From Cheiracanthium punctorium (taxonomy: Eukaryota > Arthropoda > Arachnida > Araneae > Cheiracanthiidae), in NCBI GenBank assembly GCA_038373885.1, contig JAWZYV010012234.1:124001-188000 (forward strand): a stretch of DNA of 64,000 nt, read 5' to 3'. Both the position numbers and the translations under genes were made by a program. Below the pieces are notes generated by a model. That model worked only from the letters and a program-made list of their open reading frames with translations. It made no database searches and was not told the DNA's origin. Below are positions 46,677 through 58,775 of the stretch, piece by piece (positions within the stretch are counted from its first letter, which is position 1; each line of letters begins with the position of its first letter).

Positions 46677-47393
46677 TATTATTATTATTATTTATCAAAG
46701 TTCTCCAAATTTCATAAACTTGTCAGTCAGATAATGTTTGCTGCTTAAAACATTACACATGATAATTTTTGACAAAATTATCAGATACTGTGTGATAATT
46801 TAAAAAAATATATTTATTGTAATTCATTGCTGATAATTTTTATAGTTTGTATGTTCTATAATCATATTACGCTAATCTGCAATGAAGCAGATTCATTTGT
46901 TTCCGCTTTACATTTTATAAATGCGGACTTATTTTGAAAACTTTGTCTGGTGTGTATCTACCTTTTCATTATAACTGCACAGATTCTTTATAAGATTACA
47001 GACATCCTTGAACATGGATCAAAATTAAGAAATATTCTAATCAATTATTAGAATATTTCATCAAGGTGACCAAAATTGAAGCACATAGACATGTCATGCG
47101 ATTATGGATTCTATAAAGCCTCAAAAAATGATCAAATGGCAGTTTTTAATTGGAACGTTCTAAATTCTTAAATGATTTTGGATAGTTTTAGAAAATAAAA
47201 CTATCTATGATATATCTGCATGACAAATAACTAGATTGTCTTCGAAAGTATGACTTCAATAAGGCAATAATCTTAGAAAAGAAATTCTCTAAATGCTGCA
47301 TTTTAGGTAAAAGTAATTATTCACAAATTTAAGTAGATGTCTGAAATGATTCACATTTGAGGGTAATTATGCATTTTTTCTTGCTGCTTCCAG

Positions 47394-47446
47394 GTCTTCT
47401 GGGATGGATTGCATCTTACAGGCGTGGAAACTGTGTCATGAAACTT
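47394..47446 (+). CDS. Tetraspanin exon 3: end of TM2 and inner loop
   Basis: Completes the split Gly codon and then encodes LLGWIASYRRGNCVMKL. The acceptor is ttccag and the donor gtaagt. The basic SYRRGNC segment is the cytoplasmic loop between TM2 and TM3. Many tetraspanins have a GCCGA-type motif here. This protein has GWIASYRRGNC, so the usual double cysteine is absent and a single cysteine remains near the start of TM3. Confidence 0.85.
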
Positions 47447-48376
47447 GTAAGTTAACAGTAAACAATACTGTTGCATCTCTGCTTATTTTATTATTATTAT
47501 AATTATTATTATTTTTACTCAGTTGTTTCGGAACAGTATCTCCCATCCAGCCTGTGATTCTTGAGGAGATGTTTGAAGATAAATGAAAATAATGGTTGTG
47601 TCAAGAAAATTCAAAAATGAAGTAAAACACTAAACAAAATTACAAAGGCGCATAAAATTTTCACTAACCTAGTAGGAATATCTAGGTCATTTCATAATGT
47701 ATCTAATAAAAAACACAAAGTTAAAATAAACCTCTTGTATACTATAATAATTAAAAGTGTGCTACATTCGGACAAAGTTGCTGAAATGTTTACTGGTAAC
47801 GCGATATCAGCAGATTGAAGACGAAGATGCGATGTCGTATATTATCTTACGGGAAAAATGATTTCACTCTTAGCATCCATAGTTATAACTATTCTTGGGT
47901 TTTTTCCCCACCATCTTGATACTGACACAATGCATATATTTCCCTTTCTAAAATATTGATATCTTTTCTGCCATTTAAAATATACCTTTGAAAATTTTAA
48001 AACCAGTTTTGCGAAAAAACTTGAATATTTAAAAAAAAATGATAGAAAAAGTATCAACATTTCAGAAAAGGCTTATTATGCATCATGTCAGTAGCTAGAC
48101 GGTGGAGGTAAAACCGAGATCAAGTATTAATAACTCTGGATGCTGTGAGTATAAAAGAGTTCCCCATAGGACAACATTAAAATTCGCATCGTCATTTCGA
48201 CAGTTAGATATGACCTTAATCAAATTCCTAATAAGCCTATTTTCCTTTACTGATACTGAAAGTTCACATTGTTTAAATTTTGTTTTATTCACTTAGATGG
48301 ATAGACATGATATTCACAAAATTGTTTTCAGTTGTGGTTGAGATGTTTTTCGAAATACTAATTAACTTTTATTTAT

Positions 48377-49440
48377 AACTAGCTGAAGTACCCGTTCTTC
48401 GCACGGGAATGAATGGACTTTTTGATATTAATATTTGTTGTGATTACTACTTATTGTAATAAAGACATATAACAAAATGGATATCGCGTTATATTGTGTT
48501 CAATAATCATGCATACTGAATTTCAAGGCAATCGTTTTTACGGTGCTGAAGGCGATGCGGCTTAGCGCAATCTAGTGGCGAGTTTTGGCAAATCGGATAC
48601 GGCGAAAATAGTCTTCGCATTCAGATATCAATGTATACGAATTTTCATGACGATCGGCTGAATAGTCCTGAAGTTCATGTGTTGACGCGACATCTAGTGT
48701 CAAGTTATAGGAAAATGGATCGTGCCAAACTCTTCCCCGTGTTCAAATATCTATGTATACCTATTTTCATAGCGATCATTCGCGCAGTCAAGAAGTGATA
48801 CACTGCAGGGCCATCTAGTGGTTAATTAAAGTAATGATTTGCTACAGCGCCGTCATGTGGCGAATTATAGCAAAATGGATAACGCCAAAATATTCTCATT
48901 GTTCAAATAGCTATGTATACTGATTTTCATAGCCACCGTTTGAATGGTCAAAAATTTGGCTTGCTGCAGCGTCATCTAGTGGCGAGTTAAAATAATAATG
49001 CATTGCAGTGCCATCTAGTGGTGAGTAACATCAAAAGTAACACAGTTAGAATATATTCTTCGTGCTCAAATGTGTAAGTATAAAAAATTTTATGCCGATC
49101 GGTCGAACGGTATAGAAGTTGATGCGTTGCAGCGCTATTTAGCGGTACAGCAAATGGATAGTGAAAAATATTCTCCGTGTTCTAATATCCGCGTGTACCA
49201 AATTTCATCGAAATTGGTTGGACGATATTCGCATAGCAAACGGCTAAACGGAATAGAATTCGACGTTCTGCTGCGCCACCTAGTGGAAAGTTAGAGGAAA
49301 ACGGATAGCACAAAAACCTTCTCCATGATAAAAGACTTGGGTGAACCAAATTTCATGGTGATCGTTGAAACGGTGCTGGAGTTTTTCAACCTCCTACACA
49401 CATATCAACATTCATTTTTATCTATAACCAGTCTTATTAT
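48377..49440 (+). repeat. Dispersed repeat with ~121-bp internal periodicity (intron 3)
   Basis: Begins CTAGCTGAAGTACCCGTTCT. The word (C)ATCTAGTGGCGAGTT and its variants recur at about 48570, 48692, 48813, 48853, 48974, 49013, 49137 and 49278, mostly at 121-124-bp steps with two ~40-bp partial units. Each is followed by AAAATGGAT…, CTATGTATAC…ATTTTCATAGCGATC and GTTGATGCGTTGCAGCG variants. It looks like an eroded tandem array inside an interspersed repeat. Confidence 0.75.
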
Positions 49441-49447
49441 ACGTATA

Positions 49448-50440
49448 TACCAGTCTCAAGTAAAATCCAGTTTCAAATCTAAGCCTCGCCAAAGTGCCAG
49501 CATACGCCATTTTGCAAGTTTTTTCAGGGAATCATTCGAAGCATTGACTTAGAAGCAATCAAAATGGGATATGGTTCGACCGCCAGGCATTTATTTGAAA
49601 AGTGGAATCCCTTAATACAGCCGCATTTTTTAAATTATCAACTATAACATGTTTCATTCATCGTTACCTCGATGTACTAAATGCGAAGATTTCAATTTTC
49701 TGAAATTTGGCGGATTTCCCCCAAGTTAAATCAATGTACTCAATTGGCGAGAATTCTGAAGCTACATCGCTTGAAATGCCCTAATAACTGCATTATTTTT
49801 GCACGGATAGTTAAAATTTAATGCTGTATTCTAAGAAAACTAATACACTTGTTTTCAAAAATGCTATTCCCTTAAGCTCTCAGTAAATTGCGCCAAAAAG
49901 CCTAAAACCGTGCAAACCGCTAGAACTCACTTTCTAAAAATCGGCCTATCAGCCATTTTATTTTTCGCCAAACTAAAAAAAATTACATATTAGTCTGGGC
50001 TATCTTCGATCCTCATTGTTTTGTGTATAAAACATTTCATTCCTGCTCTCATTTCTTATGCGCACACAATATTATAATTAAAAAAAATAACCTTACAAAT
50101 ATAAACTAAAAAAATCATTATTATTCTTTTATTTTTACTTTAAGAATTTAAAACATTTTATTAGGCAAAATCGCCACACATGGCAACCAAGGTGCTTATT
50201 TCACACACTTTTTTCACTACAGGGGTTACAATTACGTAAAGCTTTCTGCGTGGAGAACATAAAAAATCTCTTAAATTCCGGGAACGGATGGACTTTCAAA
50301 GTTTTAAAGTGGACTATCATTTATTCTATATTATTTTACATATCTGTGTAAAATTTCAGGCTGACAGGTCCATTTTTGTGGAATTGTATACTACCCAAAT
50401 CAACAAATTGACAAACAGAATTTCATTTTTATTTATAAGA
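49448..50440 (+). repeat. 1-kb direct repeat, copy A (intron 3)
   Basis: From TACCAGTCTCAAGTAAAATC to ACAGAATTTCATTTTTATTT + ATAAG. Matches 51353-52348 almost end to end, about 90% by eye. Ends in a CAAATTGACAAACAGAATTT tail. Confidence 0.85.
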
Positions 50441-50494
50441 TAACCTACGCTTGTTTTTAAAAATACCCTCTCATTAAATTGCGCAAAGCACTAG

Positions 50495-51345
50495 AATCAT
50501 AGAAAATCTGACACACATTCAGATTTTAAATACGCACTAAAGTGCTATATATAAAAAGAGTTTTAATCCATGGGTCTTCCCTATTTTCGTTCCTTCTTTC
50601 ATTAAGTTGGAAAGTGTATCATTATTCATGAGTGTGATTAAACAAAATTAAAATTTATATTTCTAACATCCTTTTTTCTGGATGTAATACATTAGAAATA
50701 GATGCAGAAAAGCTGCTCAGAAAAATGCACAATTCCAACTGAATGAAAATTTCAAAAACTTATACGCAGGTGTATACATAACCCAAATAGCAGACGATTA
50801 AATTACGATAAATAGCGCCAAGCGTTAGAATCCTCCTCAAAATCGCACATCAACCCCTTTTATTTTTCGACCAATTAAAAAGTTGCACATTTATTTTCGG
50901 AAAATTTCCAAATTCTATTTTTCTTTTGAGTATAAATCATTTCATTCCCGCTCTGATTTCACATGCACACGATATTTTAATTTGAAAACAACCTTACAAA
51001 TAATCTAGACAAAATTAAAAAAATCGTTATTCTTTTATTTTTACTTCAAGAGTTTGAATCATTTAATGAACTGCCGAATGTGGCAACCTAGATAAGCTTA
51101 ATCGTCGCTTAATGCACTGTGGTGTTACAATTACGAAATGGCGGAAAGCAAAGATTAGCCTTTTGCGATACGTTTTTATCGATATTTCCTAAAATAGTTC
51201 GAATTTTGAAAAAATCGCTTCGAGATGTGTCGGGGCCTGTCATGGAGAATTTCCGTTCAAAATTTGGTAGGTCTACGATCACCCGTTTGCGAGCTACGCG
51301 AGACACAGACAAACAAACTAACAGTTTACACACATAGTTTTATTA
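50495..51345 (+). repeat. Dispersed repeat, copy 3 of the 15815 family, between the two 1-kb copies
   Basis: Starts AATCTGACACACATTCAGAT, then TACGCACTAAAGTGCTATAT, CATTAAGTTGGAAAGTGTAT, AACAAAATTAAAATTTATAT. It ends with GACAAACAAACTAACAGTTT and TTTTATTAATATAG. Confidence 0.6.
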
Positions 51346-51352
51346 ATATAGC

Positions 51353-52348
51353 TACCAGTCTCAAATAAAATCCAGTTTCAAATCTAAGCCTCGCCAAAGT
51401 GCCAACATACGCTATTTTGCAAGAGTTTTTTCAGGGAATCATTCGAAGCATTGACTTAGCAGCAATCAATATGGGAAATGGTTCGAACGCCAAAGAGTAA
51501 AGCGCGCATTTATTTGAAAAGTGAAATCCCTTAATACAGCCGAATTTTTTAAAATTATCAACTATATAACGTGTTTTATTCATCGTTACTCCGATGTACT
51601 ATATGCGAAGATTTCAATTATCTGAAATTGGGCGGAATCCCCCCAACTTAAATCAATGCACTCAATTGGCGAGAATGTTGAAGATAGATCGCTTGAAATC
51701 CCTAATAACTGCATTATTTCCGCACGGATCATTAAAATTTAACGCTGTATTATAATAAAACCTTTGCACCTGTTTTCAAAAATCCATTTCCTTAAGCTCT
51801 CAGTAAATTGCGCCAAGCCGGAAACTGTGCAAACCGCTAGAACTCTCTTTCTCGGCATTTTGAGCCATTTTATTTTTCGCCAAGCTAAAAAATTTTAACA
51901 TATTAGCCTCAGAAATCTTCAATTCTTATTGTTTTGCGTATAAAACATTTCATTCCTGCTCTGTTTTCCCATGCACACGATATTATAATTTAAAAAAAAT
52001 AACCTTACGAATATAAACTAACAAAAAAAAATAATTATTATTCTTTTATTTTTACTTTGAGAATTTAAAACATTTTATTCGGCAAAATCGCCACACATGG
52101 CAACTACGATGCTTCTTTCACACTTTTTGCACTACAAGGGTTACAATTATGGAAAGCATAAAAAATCTCTTTAAATTCCGGGAACGGGTGGACTTTCAAA
52201 GTTTTAAAGTAGACTATAATTTATTCTACATTATTTTACATATCTGTGCAAAATTTCAGGCTGATAGGTCCATTTTTGTGGATTTGTATACGAATCAAAT
52301 CCACAAACAAACAAACAAACAAACAGAATTTCATTTTTATTTATAAGG
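51353..52348 (+). repeat. 1-kb direct repeat, copy B (intron 3)
   Basis: Partner of 49448-50440. Differs by scattered substitutions, and the tail is (CAAA)n expanded near 52304-52325. Confidence 0.85.
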
Positions 52349-52529
52349 ATTTTCTCCCATATTTTTTCATGAAAAATTTGATGATAGGAATAATCAAACC
52401 TTGTAAAATTGTATATTTTTCAAAATTACTATAGAGTACCGATTCCATACTGGCACTACTATAATACTTCTAAAAAGATTTTTTAAAATATACGGCTTAA
52501 CAATGCGGAAAACACAATTCGTATTTTTT

Positions 52530-52890
52530 TAATGCTTGTAAAACTACTTTCCTTTCAATATAACGGTTAGCAAAGGAAAAATGTGATGCATATATTGTGC
52601 TGTATTTGAGTATGCCTGTAAAACTACTTTTCTTACAACAATACTCTTAGTAAAGAAAGGTGATTATTTTTTAATTCTAATGATGCCTGTAAAACTACTT
52701 TTCTTACAACAATAGTCTTAGTAATGGAAAAATATGATTTATTTTTTATTCCAATCATGCCTGTAAAACTACTTTTCTTACAACAACACTCTTAGTATTA
52801 GAAAAATGTGATTTATTTTTTATTCTAATGATGCCTGTAAAATTACTTTTCTTAAAACATAACGCTCAGTAAGGGGGAAAATATGCTATA
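52530..52890 (+). repeat. Minisatellite, ~74-bp unit, five copies (intron 3)
   Basis: The unit core is GCCTGTAAAACTACTTTTCT then TACAACAATACTCTTAGTAA, with TGTGATTTATTTTTTATTCT. Cores lie at about 52534, 52615, 52686, 52760 and 52834 (steps 80, 71, 74, 74). The central copies are the most alike. Confidence 0.88.
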
Positions 52891-53224
52891 ATATTGCTTC
52901 ATTTTTTCTATATATATATTTTTTCCAACTATTATGTAAATTTTTATGTATTTTTAAAAATTAATCATCATTAAAATCCGTCTAGAATTAACTTTACGTT
53001 TTCTACTAAGCGCAGTTTAAACGATGGAGTTCATGTGAGCATGAAAAGACTTTATTTGTAACATAAACAACAAACAAGGAAGCTCTTTAATTTTTTGATG
53101 GTCTCTCCTGCTCTTTAATTTGATAAAGGCTACACTAAGGTAATCACGATTGGAACAAAAAGCTGTTGCACCTGAATTTCGCCTCCTAGAATAATTTATA
53201 AGGAAGACTTAAATATACAGGTTG

Positions 53225-53592
53225 ATTCTTAACTCTTGTAAAAAAAAATATGTAAGCTGTGGTAGAGATAACCAAAATAGTTGAGCAAATATAATAGCAG
53301 AATCACATAGCAATTTGGGGTCGGAAACGTCGTCGTTATGTTCGCTTTGGAATAATAGTGAATTTTCCGACCATGGCTTGTCACAAACTAATGGATCTAT
53401 CACTGAACGCACTTGACTAAAATTCATTATTAACGGAGTTGATTATTAAAGTGTGATTATATATTGATTTCAGGATTGATTATTAAATTCATTAGTAATT
53501 ATTAACAGATAAATGAAAACGACGTTTCCAACCACGCATTGCTATGTGATTCTTCTATCACCTCTTACATGTTTTTTTACAAGAGTTACAAT
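53225..53592. mobile_element. Foldback-like inverted repeat (intron 3)
   Basis: CTCTTGTAAAAAAAAATATG, then AGAATCACATAGCAATTTGG, then GGAAACGTCGTCG on the left. The inverse ACGACGTTTCCAACCACGC, TTGCTATGTGATTCTTCTAT, CATGTTTTTTTACAAGAG lies on the right. Arms ~75 bp, spacer ~190 bp. The left arm has a ~35-bp insertion. Confidence 0.7.
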
Positions 53593-54153
53593 TCACCTTT
53601 ATATTCACGGATAATAATTTTAAAAAAATCAATGTAAAATTTGAATAATCAGTATCTTTTCCACTTTCCTGAAAAGTAATTGTTCCAAACTTTCAAAAAT
53701 AAATAAATAAATAAATGCAGAAAACTAGGCAGGTTGCCTTAGACTCGAATGTTTTTGAGTGGTACATACATGCACGTATATAGTTTAACAGTAATAGTAA
53801 CGCACGTATATAGTAACAGTGTGTAATGCTTCTTCACTAAATGTACTATGCACTTATATTAATAGTAAACCTATATTACATACAACTTTCAGGGAAAATT
53901 CTTATGCACAAAAATTTTCTTAAGCCATGAGCCGAAATGTTATCTATTTAGAGAAGTATTGCGGGAATCCCTATATTTAGCCTCCCCCCCCCCTCCCTGA
54001 GTGCTCATTAACTCTTATAGATTCGTTGTTTGTAAGCATTCTAAATTTTTCCAGTCTCTAACACAATTGGAATCCTTAAAAAGATATTCAAAAATTGCAT
54101 GATTTTTTAAAAGAAAAACCTTCTCTTTTATTCAATCTTAATTCTTTTTTCAG

Positions 54154-54228
54154 TTCCTACTAGTAGCTGTATTAACAGTAGCAGCTGAAATTGGTGGAAT
54201 CGTTGCTTTCAACATCTTAAACTTGAAG
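54154..54228 (+). CDS. Tetraspanin exon 4: TM3
   Basis: Encodes 25 residues, FLLVAVLTVAAEIGGIVAFN followed by ILNLK, with a cag acceptor and gtaggt donor, phase 0. The hydrophobic run containing a glutamate (AAEIGG) is the hallmark of tetraspanin TM3, where an acidic residue is commonly present. The exon ends as the chain enters the large extracellular loop. Confidence 0.88.
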
Positions 54229-54460
54229 GTAGGTTGAATATTTTTGTTGTTCTTTTATCGTCTAGAAAATAAAGGAAAATCTTTACTTGCTTCTTTATAA
54301 ATTCATGAGAAAATGTGCAGATACAGAGTAACTGTTGATTAATGTTAACCATGTAGGTAGTAGTTCCTGATAACTCACACATTCTTAGATCCGCCATAAA
54401 ACGTAATGTTTATTTATTTTAAAAAATGTTCAAATATTTAAAATTTAAACTAAAAGATCA

Positions 54461-54461
<1 letters not shown>

Positions 54462-54497
<36 letters not shown>
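54462..54497 (+). repeat. (AAT)n microsatellite (intron 4)
   Basis: About 12 ATA/AAT units. Confidence 0.9.
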
Positions 54498-54499
<2 letters not shown>

Positions 54500-54835
54500 G
54501 ATGAATGCTAAAATTACTAAAGGAAGGCAAATTTTGAACATTTTGAAATCATTTATATGACGAAAATATTTCAGGAGAAATCTCTTAAGAAAAGCTTCCT
54601 AAAATACTGCTCATGTTCACTTTTGTAAAAAGTATCCAGAAAGTGGAACATTTAAAAAATATACAAGCCTCTAAATCTTCGTTTTTCCGTGGACTATTCC
54701 CTTATGGTTGATTTCAATCATTTCTAATTAAAATCATATTTCTATTATTTTAAATAAACGATCATTTATGTGAACACGAATAATAATACATACGGGATGC
54801 TTTTCTTTTCCTCTTAAAATTATTTTAATTTTCAG

Positions 54836-54904
54836 ATGACAGACATTCTTGAAAATGGATGGAAGGAAGTAAACGAAAATACAAAAAATATCATCCAAGA
54901 TCAG
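54836..54904 (+). CDS. Tetraspanin exon 5: start of the large extracellular loop
   Basis: Encodes 23 residues starting MTDILENGWKEVNENTK and ending IIQDQ. The acceptor is ttcag and the donor gtaata, phase 0. This is the helical, charged, cysteine-free first part of the large extracellular loop. The initial ATG is an internal methionine, not a start codon. Confidence 0.82.
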
Positions 54905-55046
54905 GTAATAGTTTTGTTTTAAATGTAAGTAAATATTTGTACTAGTATTAAAAAAATTCCTCACTTTGATTGCTTTATATACTTTGTCATAAATATAAAA
55001 TACCGTGAAAATACGTACGTCATTCAAATTTGAAGATATCTAAACT

Positions 55047-55225
55047 GAGGGTCGTATCCAGAAAAAAATTTCGGGGAGGGTCCAAAAATTTCGGAGGGGG
55101 AACAAACGGTGAAAAGGCAGAATATATCACAAAAAAACTTCATAATTATTATTTTATTAATAAAACTGAAAATTCGGGGGAGAGGAGGTACGCACCCCTA
55201 GACTACCCCCCTGGGTACGTCCTTG
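55047..55225. mobile_element. hAT MITE, CAGGGCCGTAACCAG family, 179 bp (intron 5)
   Basis: Left end GAGGGTCGTATCCAGAAAAA, right end inverted CAAGGACGTACCCAGGGGG. Perfect 8-bp target duplication TCTAAACT (55039-55046, 55226-55233). Same family as 33947-34097. Confidence 0.88.
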
Positions 55226-55664
55226 TCTAAACTGTAGATTTTTATACCTATCACACAGATAGAAAATTATTATTTAATAATATTTTGAGCTCCCCATGAA
55301 CTTTTTTAATTGTGTGTGAGTATATATTTTGTAATTTTATATTTTTGAGCCATATACAAACTTGCCATATATATATATATATATATACGGTATGTCATTT
55401 TCGTAGTACTTTTCTTTGTGTTTTACTTATTAACTATATATGTTACGGTAAAAGTAATAAACTGGTGATTATATATAATAACCGATAATTATGCATAATC
55501 ACCACTACATACGGTAAATATGATAAATTTTTGAAAATTTATCAAATTAACCGGTTTGTTTGCATAATTCCCAACTCGGTAAATGGTAAATGTAATAAAT
55601 ATCATGACTGATTGGGGCAGTAGAAAAGAGTGTAGTTTTTTTTTTTGTGTGTAGTTACTACTCA

Positions 55665-55830
55665 CAGGGGCGTAGCCAAGGGGGGGGGTAGGGGGGTCAT
55701 AACGCCCCCATGAGAAATTTTTGACGTACAAAATGTATATTCTTCACTCATTATCACATACACGTATACATATATATGAGTTGTAGTAGTCGTAACCCTC
55801 CCCCATGAAAAATTTCTGGCTACGCCCCTG
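55665..55830. mobile_element. hAT MITE, CAGGGGCGTAGCCA family, copy 2, nested in the integrase element
   Basis: Ends CAGGGGCGTAGCCAAG and inverted CAGGGGCGTAGCCAGAAA. Perfect 8-bp target duplication ACTACTCA (55657-55664, 55831-55838). Very similar inside to 10022-10194, including CACGTATACATATATATGAG. Confidence 0.93.
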
Positions 55831-56158
55831 ACTACTCAGAAGGATATTTTTTTCGTTGGACACTATGTCGTAAGAGACCACGAATTACAATATTTTATAT
55901 TTTACAATTAAAAAGTAAATAAATGGTTATTTTTAGTCACATACATTTACTTAGTCTGAACGAAATTTGAATAAGGGACTGACAAATGCTGTGAAATGAA
56001 AAAAATACAATTTACATGAACTTGTACAATACAGTGCACATAAAAATACAAACTAAAGTTGCATATAAAAACAAACTAAGCCCATATTCAAGAGAGAGAA
56101 AACATTTTCTTCAAATAACGTTAAATGCCATTTCGACAAATTACTAATTATTTTAAGT

Positions 56159-57781
56159 TTACTTATTTAAGCATATTATACTGTTATGACATTTAGCATT
56201 ACAACGTTTGAAAGATTTTTTACATTTGCACTTATCAGACTGGCCTTGTCTTTTACAAACACATCGCTGATATCCCGGACCTCCAGAAACAGATGTCTTT
56301 CTAACGCATTCTCGAAGTGATATTGCTAGATCTAGAACTTCGTCAAGCATAATAAATTTTTCTTCACAAATTATGAATTTATTTCTGGTATACAGCTGTG
56401 AACGTCTTCCTCGAATCGTTCCTATCTGATAAAACTCTTCATTTTGAACTTCTAATATCACCGCTAATAAATTTCGGGGATCACTTCTTGCACTGTGAAC
56501 GTCTGGTATTCGTTGTTTCACTGTATCACCAACTTTACCAGCAGGAAATTTAAGATTTGAAACGTTCAATATTTTCTTTGCTTGGAATTCTATAGCAGTC
56601 ATTATATATTTTCTTACTTGCTCTTGCCTGCATAAAATATCTGTCTGGATTAGAGCAACCGCTGCTTCATTCTCTTTCTGTCTTAAAATTAACATCAGAT
56701 GGAGGGTCATTTTGAGATAGATCGTTATTGTCCATAATTGAAAATCTTTCTATTTCGTTGTTGGTGTTTTCGGAAGCATTATTAACTGTTTAAATTAATG
56801 CCTGAAGCTTTTCTTCAATACTAAGATGTTCTATAGAGTCATTTGGGAAAGAAGACGGTTTCAAGCCAAATTTTGCAGGCGTCCCAAGTACTGCTTCATA
56901 AGGAGAATACTTGATGCCTTCATGAAAGCTCTATTTTTCATAAGTCGCACAAAACGTAACCCTTATGACCATTTACTGGTGTGATTGCTTTCCAACCTAG
57001 AACTTAGCATACTTTCAATATCCTGGTTTGCACATTCAACCGAACCTTGAGTTTGGCTGTGCCTAAGTTTTCCGTGCACAATTTTCAGATCCGATCACAT
57101 TGCACAAGCTTCTACGATTTAGTTACTAAACTCACGACCGTTGTCACTTTGCAGTATACTGGGGGCTCCAAATAGAGTAAAAATATCAATTAGGTGATAT
57201 CCAATCTCTTTTCCACACGTTTGCGTTTTAGGGCACGCAACAGTACGAACTTCGTCAAGTGGTCTTGATAGACAAATATAAACTTAAAGTCATTATCTGG
57301 TTATCACTGCATGTCAATTAGGTCCACCTGGTGTCTTGAGTTCATCTTTTGAAAGACCATTGGCTTAATAAGTCCTTTCTTAGATACCTTGGATTTTTTT
57401 TTTTTCTTTTTGACAAATTTCACGATACTCTACACGATCACAAATTTAATTTAAATCATGACTTCTTCGGTAGTAATGTTTTTGTACTTTTTTTGAAGTT
57501 CTTTTAACATCCTGTTTCTACCACCATGGCCTATTGATAAGTTCACCTAATGAATTGATAAGTACACGTAAAACCTATCATTGGAGCTGTCTTTACTTAC
57601 GGAAAGATAGGTATTTCAACATTTCCTACTTTCATTACACCGTATCTTTTTAGTCTTTGATAATCTTCTGGTTTTTTCCCACTACTTTTGTTCTTACTAT
57701 TTTGTTCTTATTCACTTTTTTTAACAAATCATCATATCTTTCTTTCGTCAGAAAACCACTGTTTGCTTTCATAGTATCCAT
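56159..57781 (-). pseudogene. Broken KRBA2/SCAND3-like integrase
   Basis: Read 57781 to 56159 on the - strand, pieces in shifting frames follow the family in order. They are: an N-terminal FLTKERYDDLLKKV; LKRYGVMKVGN; a zinc-binding-type segment with GHGGRNRMLKELQKKY; the first catalytic Asp in RHQVDLIDMQ; FVYQDHLTKFVRTVACPKTQ; the second in LQSDNGREF; the Glu in RHSQTQGSVECANQDIE; and WSxGLRFVRLMKN, SPYEAVLGTPAKFGLK. The last 183 codons (56159-56710) form one open frame ending in a Cys-rich tail, CVCKRQG … CKCKKSFKRCNAKCHNS. At least three frameshifts and several stops break it. The expected length is ~540 aa, as in related proteins. The D, D and E positions remain visible. Confidence 0.85.
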
Positions 57782-58114
57782 GATATGAACTAATTTGGAA
57801 TTAAATGCTCAAGATACCAGACATTATTCAATATTATATAAAATACGAGAGGGTAGCAAAAAAACGAAATGAGAACAACTACTGAAATCACATGGTTGTC
57901 ACGTACTGATAGAAGCCAAGCAGTTACGCAAACTGAACGAATTTTCGTAGAATTAGAGACTTTTATCACATTTACCATTACGAGTTGGGAATTATGTAAA
58001 CTAACCGGTAAATTTGATAAATTTTCACAAATTTATCATATTTACCAAATTTAGTGGTGATTATGCATAATCACCGGTTATTATACATAATCACCGGATT
58101 AATCACATTTACCG

Positions 58115-58119
<5 letters not shown>

Positions 58120-58163
<44 letters not shown>
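58120..58163 (+). repeat. (AT)n microsatellite abutting the integrase element
   Basis: About 22 AT units beginning at the right terminus of the element. Confidence 0.9.
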
Positions 58164-58165
<2 letters not shown>

Positions 58166-58626
58166 ATGATGTATTTGATATACACATATAATTCTGTGAA
58201 GTATCGCAAATCTATTACATAGCTATGAAATGAAAAAATGAAATTGAGAATTTTTTTTTCAAGCCTGATAAGTGTTTGAATGTTGCTTCAGTATTGTACA
58301 TTAGTTGTTTAAGTGTTATTATTAGTTGCCTACACGTAGTATTGTTAATTTAGTGCTATGATGCAGGTATGAAGAGTGCTGCCTCAAAATACACCAAAAA
58401 CTATTTTCCAAACCCTGAGATAGACAATCCTATCAGCTTTGAATCTCCCCTTTTGATTATGTTCAAAAAATTTGTTAAAGTCTAATTTTTTAGCTGCTCT
58501 ATTTGCGGGTTTTTACAACCCTATCAACTTGGAACCTTACATTTGGATTACATTCAATTAATTTAATCTAACCTTTTTTTTTTTTTTTTTAAGATTCACG
58601 GTTGAGAGATTTTCAACTCAATCAAC

Positions 58627-58775
58627 AAGGGGCATATCTAGGAAATTTTTTGGCGGTGGATATGAAATAAGTTAACGAAATTTTTGCATGTCACAAAACT
58701 TATGCTAACTAATCCGAAATTTTCGGAAGGGGTAAGGGATATATCCCGATATCCCTACTCCTAGCTGTGCCCCGG
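58627..58775. mobile_element. hAT MITE, 149 bp (intron 5, ~75 bp before exon 6)
   Basis: Left end AAGGGGCATATCTAGGAA, right end inverted CCGGGGCACAGCTAGGAG. Flanks CAATCAAC (58619-58626) and CTATCCAC (58776-58783) match 6 of 8. Third hAT MITE in this intron. Confidence 0.55.

Larger units (their letters stand above)
55441..58119 (-). mobile_element. DNA element with KRBA2-type integrase and ~160-bp terminal inverted repeats (intron 5)
   Basis: The left terminus (TTACGGTAAAAGTAATAAAC, GGTGATTATATATAATAACC, ATTATGCATAATCACCACTA, CATAATTCCCAACTCG) is matched in inverse order at the right from ~57956 to 58119, with about 85% identity over ~160 bp. Flanking TATA could be a 4-bp target duplication, but the right flank is an (AT)n tract, so this is uncertain. 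The interior encodes a broken integrase on the - strand. A hAT MITE sits just inside the left repeat. Class by inference: a cut-and-paste element with a retroviral-like integrase, near the Ginger group. Confidence 0.8.

Noticed and set aside
48530..49330. CRISPR-like regular repeats
   Set aside because: Period ~121 bp with diverged units and no short identical repeats; eukaryotic interspersed repeat.
56159..56710. Treating the 183-aa frame as a host gene
   Set aside because: It is the C-terminal third of a frameshifted integrase lying between terminal inverted repeats.
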